Shown here: positions 1 through 4,569 of the stretch, in pieces
Numbering within the stretch: position 1 is the first letter of the stretch
How the letters are laid out: every line of letters starts with the position of its first letter
Translations under genes and position numbers: made by a program
Assembly: GCA_016297415.1 (NCBI GenBank)
Contig: JAEDGQ010000070.1
Location: forward strand, 1 to 10,528
Reading direction: 5' to 3'
DNA: 10,528 nucleotides
Origin: Treponema sp.
GTDB taxonomy: Bacteria > Spirochaetota > Spirochaetia > Treponematales > Treponemataceae
Notes under the pieces: generated by a model
The model's input: the letters and a program-made list of their open reading frames with translations, nothing else
The model's database searches: none
What the model was told of the DNA's origin: nothing

Positions 1-68
1 TATGTTTGTAGTGTTCGGGCTTTTAACTAGTGGCGCGTAGCGGCACGGATTTAACTATTTAACAATTT

Positions 69-218
69 TATAGGGGCTGTCCAATAAGTTTGCATTACGG
101 TGGTTGAGTTTATCGAAACCACCATATTTAGTGTAGCAGTCATTTCGACGAGTGGTTCCTGAGCCTGTCGAAGGACTCAATGAGTGCTACACTCATTACT
201 TTTGGGACAGCCCCTATA
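69..218. mobile_element. MITE-like nested palindromic element
   Basis: The ends are inverted repeats of about 21 bp: 69-89 begins TATAGGGGCTGTCC and 198-218 ends GGACAGCCCCTATA, with the outer 14 bases identical and 5 of the next 7 matching. Inside are further nested inverted repeats: GGTGGTT (99-105) with AACCACC (117-123), a 14-base arm at 131-144 with 179-192 (13 of 14 paired), and TTCGAC (144-149) with GTCGAA (167-172). There is no coding capacity. Ends beginning GGGGCTGTCC occur on insertion sequences in several host-associated bacteria, so this is best read as a non-autonomous derivative or a solo palindromic repeat. The flanking TA could be a short target duplication but is too small to be sure. 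The outer limits are seen directly; mobility is inferred. Confidence 0.65.
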
Positions 219-229
219 TCGGAAAAAAT

Positions 230-325
230 ATGGCTTTGTATTATGACTTACCTGTTTTTAAAGATGTATACCAGATGACATTAAGAATATTCCAGGTTAC
301 AACAAACTTTACAGGTGACGCGTAA
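230..325 (+). pseudogene. N-terminal remnant of an Avd / four-helix-bundle (23S IVP-like) protein
   Basis: A 31-codon ORF starts 11 bases after the MITE-like element. Its sequence begins MALYYDLPVFKDVYQMTLRI and then stops at a TAA. The pattern xLYxDLPVFKxxYxxxLxIFxxTxNF matches my recollection of the first helix of the bacterial four-helix-bundle family that includes the Avd accessory protein of diversity-generating retroelements and the 23S rRNA intervening-sequence proteins. Full-length members are about 110-130 residues, so some three quarters are missing. The break falls just before the hairpin repeat at 335-386, which suggests truncation by repeat insertion or deletion. The ribosome binding site is weak (GGAAAAAA). 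No reverse transcriptase, adenine-rich template repeat or target gene is visible nearby. Family assignment is from memory of the motif, not from a search. Confidence 0.45.
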
Positions 326-334
326 GCTCTGTCC

Positions 335-417
335 TGGCTCGTGCTAAAAACTGGAATATCAATGAACGCTTAGTTTGCACGAGCCATGAGTTTTTTAACG
401 CTTCGCTAAAAACTCAT
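335..417. repeat. Two adjacent palindromic hairpins
   Basis: TGGCTCGTGC (335-344) pairs with GCACGAGCCA (377-386). Directly beside it, ATGAGTTTTT (from 386) pairs with AAAAACTCAT (ending 417) around a GCTTCGC loop. Neither is followed by a clear T-run on the plus strand. They resemble the CTTCGC-looped palindromes at the far end of the window (around 10350 and 10480). They are probably members of the genome's short palindromic repeat families, and they abut the truncation point of the Avd-like remnant. Confidence 0.5.
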
Positions 418-468
418 AAAAAATCAAGCCCGGTTTTTTATTTTGTGTTATATTGATTTTTTATTGAT

Positions 469-497
469 TTGACGGAAAGGCTTATTGGTGGTATATT
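469..497 (+). promoter_or_regulatory. Promoter of antitoxin RNA, module 1
   Basis: TTGACG at 469-474 and TATATT at 492-497 are separated by exactly 17 bases, a near-consensus housekeeping sigma promoter. The same two hexamers with the same spacing recur at 846-874, embedded in a conserved context (GACGGAAAGGCT, then TTGGTGGTATATTAA). It reads toward the 3' end of the minus-strand toxin gene. Confidence 0.75.
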
Positions 498-503
498 AAG
501 AAA

Positions 504-590
504 GGAAGAAGTGCCCGATTCTGTCGGTCGTCTCCACTGTGTAACGATAAAGCCGCCACATGTAGACAGATAGGGCGGCTTTACTTTTTA
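504..590 (+). ncRNA. Predicted antitoxin RNA of type I module 1
   Basis: An RNA of about 87 nt is predicted from the consensus promoter at 469-497 to the intrinsic terminator at 549-589. No start codon with a ribosome binding site lies within it. Its 3' end crosses the stop codon of the minus-strand toxin (588-590), so toxin mRNA and this RNA are convergent and complementary through the terminator stem. Its 5' part (GAAGTGCCCGATTCT, later CGTCTCC) closely resembles the 5' leader of the toxin mRNA read on the opposite strand (GAAGTGCCTGATTCT, later CGTCTCC). The CTCC stretch could pair with the toxin ribosome binding site. The start and end are predicted from promoter spacing and the hairpin, not measured. 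Confidence 0.65.
549..589 (+). terminator. Intrinsic terminator of antitoxin RNA 1
   Basis: AAAGCCGCC (549-557) pairs with GGCGGCTTT (574-582), a 9-bp GC-rich stem, followed by a T-rich tail (TTTACTTTTT). The stem lies just beyond the toxin stop codon on the other strand, so it may also end the toxin mRNA; the T-run on that side is poorer. Confidence 0.75.
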
Positions 591-677
591 ACTCTTTCTA
601 TTTTTTAAGTAAGAAAGGGCTGTCAGAATGAGAATGGCTAAATCAATAGCCAACGAAAGAATTTCGTATAAAGTCAT
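588..677 (-). CDS. Type I toxin-like membrane micropeptide (module 1), 29 aa
   Basis: This 29-residue ORF begins MTLYEILSLAIDLAIL, continues through a single hydrophobic helix (residues 6-24) and ends in the basic tail KNRKS. The N-terminal MTxYExLSL motif, one helix and a short charged tail match the holin-like type I toxins of the TxpA/BsrG group known mainly from Firmicutes. The start is fixed by GGAGG nine bases upstream of the ATG. The mRNA would run from the promoter at 763-791 with a leader of about 78 nt, in which the ribosome binding site is folded into a hairpin. The antitoxin RNA converges on its 3' end. A paralogous module lies 290 bp away (963-1061). Membrane toxicity is inferred from family and layout. 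Family assignment rests on motif recall; the compensatory base change in the leader hairpin supports a real translated gene. Confidence 0.75.
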   Translation of the reverse strand: MTLYEILSLAIDLAILILTALSYLKNRKS

Positions 678-687
678 TCCGCAAAGC

Positions 688-730
688 CTCCCTAAAATCA
701 AATTCTGGCAAAACCAGTTGAGTTAGGGAG
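688..730 (-). promoter_or_regulatory. Ribosome-binding-site-sequestering hairpin in toxin 1 leader
   Basis: On the minus strand CTCCCTAA (from 730) pairs with TTAGGGAG (ending 688), which contains most of the toxin ribosome binding site. An inner stem CTGG/CCAG lies at 714-717 with 705-708. Full-length toxin mRNA would therefore be poorly translated until the leader is opened or processed, as known for several type I toxins. The same fold, with a swapped base pair, occurs at 1069-1111. Confidence 0.75.
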
Positions 731-762
731 ACGCCGCCATAGAATCAGGCACTTCCAAAATT

Positions 763-791
763 AGTATAGCATATATCTATTATTTTGTATA
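763..791 (-). promoter_or_regulatory. Promoter of toxin mRNA, module 1
   Basis: Reading the minus strand, TATACA (791-786) and TATACT (768-763) are 17 bases apart. The -10 is extended (TGCTATACT). The context CCTATACAAAATAA is conserved in module 2. The predicted start is near 756, giving a leader of about 78 nt. Confidence 0.65.
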
Positions 792-845
792 GGTTATTAT
801 TCAGAAGCGTTTGAGTTTTTTTATTCTGAGTGAATTGCAATAGAT

Positions 846-874
846 TTGACGGAAAGGCTAGTTGGTGGTATATT
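846..874 (+). promoter_or_regulatory. Promoter of antitoxin RNA, module 2
   Basis: TTGACG (846-851) and TATATT (869-874) with a 17-base spacer, identical in hexamers and spacing to the promoter at 469-497. The shared flanking sequence shows that the two modules arose by duplication. Confidence 0.75.
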
Positions 875-880
875 AAAAAA

Positions 881-968
881 AGAGGAAATGCCCGAACATC
901 GGGTTATCTCCACTTTTTGCGAATAGCCGCCGTCAGTGGGTCAAACTTTGGCGGCTATATTTTTACTC
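881..968 (+). ncRNA. Predicted antitoxin RNA of type I module 2
   Basis: The same layout as module 1: an RNA of about 88 nt runs from the promoter at 846-874 to a terminator stem at 924-957 and its T-rich tail, and it meets the stop codon of toxin 2. Near its 5' end CCCGA and TCGGG (891-903) form a perfect small hairpin; in module 1 the corresponding pair is CCGA/TCGG. The 5' block TGCCCGAAC then GGTTATCTCC mirrors the toxin 2 leader (TGCCTGAAC then GGTTAACTCC). A 60-codon plus-strand reading frame crosses this RNA, but it lacks a ribosome binding site and is not a plausible protein. Confidence 0.65.
924..966 (+). terminator. Intrinsic terminator of antitoxin RNA 2
   Basis: TAGCCGCC (924-931) pairs with GGCGGCTA (950-957), followed by TATTTTTAC. 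The GCCGCC/GGCGGC core is the same as in module 1, while the loop sequence has diverged completely, as expected for a selected stem. Confidence 0.75.
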
Positions 969-1061
969 TTTATCTTTTTTGTAGAAAGAGAGAATCACAT
1001 AAATCGTACTGATTGCCGTTACAACAAAAGTTGCAGCGGAAAAAAACAGCGTCCAATTCAT
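963..1061 (-). CDS. Type I toxin-like membrane micropeptide (module 2), 32 aa
   Basis: A 32-residue ORF begins MNWTLFFSAATFVV, has one hydrophobic helix (about residues 5-26) and ends in the charged tail YKKDKE. GGAGG lies six bases before the ATG. The amino-acid sequence has diverged strongly from its neighbour at 588-677: the MTxYE motif is lost, yet leader hairpin, promoters, terminator and length are kept. That pattern fits two type I toxin loci duplicated long ago that have since become specific to their own antitoxin. The function as a membrane-damaging toxin is inferred. The alternative is a harmless small membrane peptide under antisense control. Confidence 0.7.
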   Translation of the reverse strand: MNWTLFFSAATFVVTAISTIYVILSFYKKDKE

Positions 1062-1068
1062 GCAAAGC

Positions 1069-1111
1069 CTCCCAAAATTAAATTCCAGCAAAAGCTGGTA
1101 GAGTTTGGGAG
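1069..1111 (-). promoter_or_regulatory. Ribosome-binding-site-sequestering hairpin in toxin 2 leader
   Basis: On the minus strand CTCCCAAA (1111-1104) pairs with TTTGGGAG (1076-1069), which includes the ribosome binding site. An inner stem CCAGC/GCTGG lies at 1098-1094 with 1089-1085. Compared with module 1 one base pair is exchanged from T-A to A-T on both sides, and the inner stem also changes in paired fashion, which is direct evidence that the fold is maintained. Confidence 0.75.
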
Positions 1112-1142
1112 TTAACCGCCAGTTCAGGCACTTCCAAATATC

Positions 1143-1171
1143 ATTATAATATATACCTTTTATTTTGTATA
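1143..1171 (-). promoter_or_regulatory. Promoter of toxin mRNA, module 2
   Basis: On the minus strand TATACA (1171-1166) and a perfect TATAAT (1148-1143) are 17 bases apart. It aligns base for base with the module 1 toxin promoter. The predicted leader is about 75 nt. Confidence 0.7.
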
Positions 1172-1366
1172 GGTATATGTAAAAATGTCACAGTATCAGT
1201 CTTTTTTTATAAGTGGGTCTGGGAATTCAAGTCAGTGTGACGAAATCAATAGGGAAAGAAATGGGTTTGCATTCTCTGGTGTTGATTTTGCTGTAATTTT
1301 TTAAAATTCTTGGAAAAGACTACCATTCCACTTTGCCACAAATAGCTGAACACTTTTCTCCTTTAA

Positions 1367-2467
1367 TTACCAGAGGTCCATTACATGCTGCAGAACAAGG
1401 CTTACACCTGTAATTCCAATCCAGCAGACTGCACCTAAAACCAGTGGTTTACCGCCTGTTTTTACAAGCTTAACAATGTCTGTGTTAAGACCAATGGCAC
1501 CCATAGCCATGATAATAAAAAACTTACTTGTATTCTTAAGGTAATGGAAAATTGTTTTTACAGTATTAAGAATTGTTTCGTCCTTGATAAAGTGAAAACA
1601 CAAAGTTGTAATTACTGAAGCGGCGATAAAATAAAGAATGAACCATGGAAAAATTTTTGCCAGATTAACTTTTGCCGGAGAGTTTGTTTCACTTTCTGTT
1701 TCTAAACCTGTTCCTTCAGCAGCAAGAGAACCTTTTTTTTCCTGATGTGTACGATAAAGAGCCAGACACAGTGTAATGGGAATGATTGCCAGAGTGCGTG
1801 TTAATTTAACAGTTACGGCTTTGTCCAGTGTTGCGCTTCCAAGATTAAACATACTGTCCCATGTACTTGCAGCAGCTGTTACTGAACTTGTGTCGTTTAC
1901 TGCTGTTCCTGCAAAAATTCCAAAAGCTGTTCCGTCTGTTGTACAGAAGCCCATTAATTTTCCCAATGCAGGGAAGAGAAGGGCTGCCAGCACATTGAAG
2001 AAAAAGATAACGCTGATAGCCTGTGCAACTTCTTCATCATCTGCATCAATTACAGGAGCAGTAGCTGCTATAGCTGAACCACCGCAGATTGAAGAACCAA
2101 CACCAATAAGTGTAGAAATCTTTGAAGGAATTTTCATTACTTTGTACATTATAAAAGCCAGAATCAGGGAAGTAGAAATTGTGCAGACAATAATCGGAAG
2201 ACTCTGCTTTCCTGTTTCTAGAATTACATTCAGGTTAAGGCCAAATCCAAGAAGAATTACTGCCCACTGGAGGATTTTTTTTGAAGTAAACTTAATTCCT
2301 CCGGCACAGATTCCTTTGTCTTTCCAGAAAAGGGCAATTATCATTCCTGCAATAATTGCGATTACAGGACCACCTGCAATGGGAAACATAGATCCCAGAT
2401 ACCAGGTTGGAACTGCAACTAAAAGTGAAACTATAATTCCAGGCATATTTTGTTTTATGAAGTTCAT
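1367..2467 (-). CDS. yeiH: YeiH-family (UPF0324) inner-membrane transporter
   Basis: This 366-residue protein is almost entirely hydrophobic, with about ten predicted membrane helices. It carries the family blocks SSICGGSAIAA (125-135), DDEEVAQAIS (143-152) and GTAVNDTSSV (187-196). These are hallmarks of the YeiH / conserved-hypothetical-698 family, often labelled putative sulfate exporters; the true substrate is not established for most members. A charged loop at about 240-262 separates the two halves. AAGGAGA sits eight bases upstream of the ATG and fixes the start. The length is normal for the family. It is transcribed alone, away from the plus-strand cluster, behind an unusually hairpin-rich leader (2487-2625). 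Nothing links it functionally to the vitamin uptake genes. Confidence 0.88.
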   Translation of the reverse strand: MNFIKQNMPGIIVSLLVAVPTWYLGSMFPIAGGPVIAIIAGMIIALFWKDKGICAGGIKFTSKKILQWAVILLGFGLNLNVILETGKQSLPIIVCTISTSLILAFIMYKVMKIPSKISTLIGVGSSICGGSAIAATAPVIDADDEEVAQAISVIFFFNVLAALLFPALGKLMGFCTTDGTAFGIFAGTAVNDTSSVTAAASTWDSMFNLGSATLDKAVTVKLTRTLAIIPITLCLALYRTHQEKKGSLAAEGTGLETESETNSPAKVNLAKIFPWFILYFIAASVITTLCFHFIKDETILNTVKTIFHYLKNTSKFFIIMAMGAIGLNTDIVKLVKTGGKPLVLGAVCWIGITGVSLVLQHVMDLW

Positions 2468-2486
2468 ATTTTCTCCTTTTGAAACA

Positions 2487-2625
2487 CCGCGTTAGCGGCA
2501 GTGCAAGGAGGCACTGTATCTGCAGAATGATGATACAACGTAGCAGCATTCTGCAGTGATAAAAATTACAAGGACGTAATTTTTATCACACCTCCTTTCT
2601 GGCTCAAAACACCGTACGGCGGTGT
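2487..2625. repeat. Chain of five hairpins upstream of yeiH
   Basis: Five consecutive perfect inverted repeats lie in 139 bp: CCGC/GCGG (2487-2498), CAGTGC/GCACTG (2499-2516), a 10-bp stem CTGCAGAATG/CATTCTGCAG (2520-2556), a 14-bp stem GTGATAAAAATTAC/GTAATTTTTATCAC (2556-2589) and ACACCG/CGGTGT (2609-2625). They would form the 5' leader of the minus-strand yeiH mRNA if that starts beyond 2625. The abutting stems look like serial insertion of small palindromic repeats, or a structured leader. An 85-codon minus-strand frame here (2292-2549) is out of frame with yeiH and has no support. Confidence 0.6.
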
Positions 2626-2877
2626 CTGTCAGAGTTATTTAAGTTTTTAAGGCTCAACCCGGGGCAAAAATCTGATACTGCTAACCGCCGGCTCCGGCAA
2701 TTCTGTCATTCCGTGGTTTGCACTTGGGTTCACCTTTTCTGCTATTTTAATCTTATCTTTTTTGAGGTAGAATTAAAACAGATTCAGGCTTAAAACTGAC
2801 CTTAAAAACGGTGAAGCCAAAGTTCAAATTTCCGGTGCTTTGGTTCGGCGGATTTTTACTGTTGCGGAGGATTTTTT
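2626..2877 (+). other. Leader region of the phosphatase/ECF cluster, no gene
   Basis: There is no coding region. A weak -10-like TAGAAT (2768-2773) lacks a good -35. The stretch after it contains small stems: TCAG/CTGA near 2783-2798 and CCAAAG/CTTTGG near 2818-2845. The start of the phosphatase gene is fixed by GGAGG at 2866-2870. I looked for the conserved blocks of the two cobalamin-riboswitch-like elements (GTGAAATTC, ACGGT, AAGTCCGAAT) and did not find the set here, so this leader appears not to carry a third copy. Confidence 0.4.
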
Positions 2878-3732
2878 ATGACATCTTTCTTCAAAAAAAC
2901 TTTATCTGGATTATTCGCTCTGACAGTGCTTTCTCTTTCTGTTTTTGCAGAGCCTGGTTTTGATGTCTGGGGAAGCGGAAAAGTTTTTACGCTGGATCCT
3001 CTTACTGACGGAATTCTTCTTGGTACCGGTGTTCTTCTTTCCGGGGGAGATCTTATACTTGATAATGTAATGGAACTTAACCGTGGAAAATACGATCCGG
3101 CTGAAATCTACAATAAAGACAACATCAACGGTTTTGACCGTCCATTTATGAAGTCATACAACAAAAAACTTGATAACTGTGCTGACCTGACACTTGCTCT
3201 TTCCATGGCGGCTCCCTGTGTTCTTGCTGCCACTGATAAAGAAGAGTGGCTTACTGTTGGTGTTATGTATGCAGAAACTCTCCTGATTGCAAACGGAGCC
3301 AAAGAACTTTCAAAGCTGGCAATAAACAGAGCCCGTCCTTATGTTTATTTTGACTCTGAAAAACCTGAAAAAGACCTTAAGGACGGGGACTGGAACAATT
3401 CCTTTCCGTCTGGTCACAGCACAATGGCTTTTGCCGGAGCTGCTTTTTCTACTTATACTTTTGCAAAATACTTTCCAGAGTCAAACTGGAAATACGCTGT
3501 TGCCGCCGGAAGCTTTTCTCTTGCTGTAACAACTGCAGGTCTTAGAATGGCCAGCGGAAATCACTTTGCAACTGATGTTTGTGCCGGTGCAGTTCTTGGT
3601 ACTGGCATAGGTCTTTTAGTTCCATGGATCCATACTTTTAACCAGAACAACGACCTTAAAATTGCTACCGACGGAACTGGTGTCAGTTTTATTTACAGAC
3701 CTGGAAGTGCCGTAAAAAAGACTGGTCTGTAA
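2878..3732 (+). CDS. Secreted PAP2-family phosphatase
   Basis: This 284-residue protein has an N-terminal signal peptide (MTSFFKKT, then a hydrophobic stretch, with likely cleavage near the AEP at 24-26), so it acts in the periplasm or at the membrane. The three motifs of the type 2 phosphatidic acid phosphatase / haloperoxidase fold are present: K-x6-RP (K146 to R153-P154), PSGH (177-180) and R-x5-H-x3-D (R223, H229, D233). H180 and H229 would be the catalytic histidines. The usual serine before R223 is a leucine. Family members remove phosphate from lipid phosphates, undecaprenyl pyrophosphate or small molecules. Here it is the first gene of a tight run and overlaps the next gene by one base (TAATG). 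That raises the possibility that it trims a phosphate from the imported ligand, for example a nucleotide-loop corrinoid. This role is inferred from position only. Confidence 0.85.
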   Translation: MTSFFKKTLSGLFALTVLSLSVFAEPGFDVWGSGKVFTLDPLTDGILLGTGVLLSGGDLILDNVMELNRGKYDPAEIYNKDNINGFDRPFMKSYNKKLDNCADLTLALSMAAPCVLAATDKEEWLTVGVMYAETLLIANGAKELSKLAINRARPYVYFDSEKPEKDLKDGDWNNSFPSGHSTMAFAGAAFSTYTFAKYFPESNWKYAVAAGSFSLAVTTAGLRMASGNHFATDVCAGAVLGTGIGLLVPWIHTFNQNNDLKIATDGTGVSFIYRPGSAVKKTGL

Positions 3733-4562
3733 TGACATCTGTATTTAAAAAGACTTCCCATCCTGTAAGGGATTTTCTTTTCTTCCTCTTAATTATTGTT
3801 TTTTCCATTGCAGTACGGCATCCTCTTTTTTCTGCATCATCCCTGATTTTTGCCCTTTTTTACAATGGGGTTTTAAAAAACTGGAAAGCTTTTAAAATTC
3901 TGGCGGGACTTATGCCGTTTTTTGTTGTTCTTTCCTGCTTAAATCCCATTGTAAGCCATTGGGGAGATACTGTTCTTTTCAGTATTTGTGGAAGACCTTT
4001 TACGAAAGAAGCTTTTTTTTATGGTCTGAATATGGGGCTTACATTTGTTGTAATGATTCAATGGTTTATGGCTGCCGGCTGTGTTCTGACAGTAGAAAAA
4101 TTTACTTATCTTTTCAGTCCTTTTTTTCCAGCAATAAGCCTTATGATGTCTATGATTTTAAGGACAATTCCCCTTGTTTTTAAGCGGGCTAAAGAAATCC
4201 GTCAGGCAAGACAGGCTCTTGGAATAAAAAGAGATATAAAAGAAGTGAATGCTGTTTTTGCATCAACTCTGGAAGACGGAGTTTTTACAGCCAGAACTAT
4301 GGAAGACAGAGGCTTTAAAAACGGAAAAAGAACTTCCTTCTTAAAGTACAGTTTTGGTTTCTGGGATTTTACAATGGTTTTACTGGGAATTGCCCTTTGT
4401 GCTTTTGTAATTTATGGAATAAACCAGGAATTTTTTGCTGTTGATTTTTACCCTGTAATAAAAGCCGAAAAATTCTGGGAAAACACAAAAGAAACTGGAG
4501 TTTTTGCTGCATTCTGTTTGTTTGCGCTTTTACCTTCAGTTGAATGTTTAATCAGAAAGTAA
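3732..4562 (+). CDS. ecfT: EcfT, transmembrane subunit of an ECF-type importer
   Basis: This 276-residue membrane protein has about five to six hydrophobic segments (roughly 14-30, 32-46, 55-75, 95-120, 130-150, 210-230, 255-272) and a basic cytoplasmic coupling region. The two short coupling motifs of EcfT/CbiQ are visible: RQARQALG (157-164) and MEDRGFKNGKR (190-200), equivalent to the Ala-Arg-Gly motifs that dock into the ATPase grooves; the first is degenerate. The start codon overlaps the phosphatase stop (TAATG), implying translational coupling, and the ATPase gene begins seven bases after its stop. EcfT bridges the ATPases and the S component in group I ECF transporters. Because ATPase and S component are encoded here with it, this looks like a dedicated system and not a shared module. 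Confidence 0.85.
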   Translation: MTSVFKKTSHPVRDFLFFLLIIVFSIAVRHPLFSASSLIFALFYNGVLKNWKAFKILAGLMPFFVVLSCLNPIVSHWGDTVLFSICGRPFTKEAFFYGLNMGLTFVVMIQWFMAAGCVLTVEKFTYLFSPFFPAISLMMSMILRTIPLVFKRAKEIRQARQALGIKRDIKEVNAVFASTLEDGVFTARTMEDRGFKNGKRTSFLKYSFGFWDFTMVLLGIALCAFVIYGINQEFFAVDFYPVIKAEKFWENTKETGVFAAFCLFALLPSVECLIRK

Positions 4563-4569
4563 TTAAATT

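Noticed and set aside
326..470. Possible diversity-generating retroelement template or variable repeat after the Avd-like remnant
   Set aside because: The stretch is not adenine-rich with repeated AAC codons, has no second copy in the window, and is largely explained by two palindromic hairpins.
830..1012. 60-codon plus-strand reading frame
   Set aside because: It runs through the antitoxin promoter, RNA and terminator of module 2, has no ribosome binding site, and its predicted protein looks non-natural; the minus-strand toxin gene and the RNA explain the conservation better.
1246..1353. 35-codon minus-strand frame with GTG start and AAAGGAG just after yeiH
   Set aside because: The ribosome binding site is good, but the peptide has no helix, motif or natural-looking composition and no comparative evidence, so I do not list it as a gene.
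1776..2495. 239-codon plus-strand frame opposite yeiH
   Set aside because: It is a shadow of the YeiH gene, which has all family motifs; the plus-strand frame has no ribosome binding site or recognisable domain.
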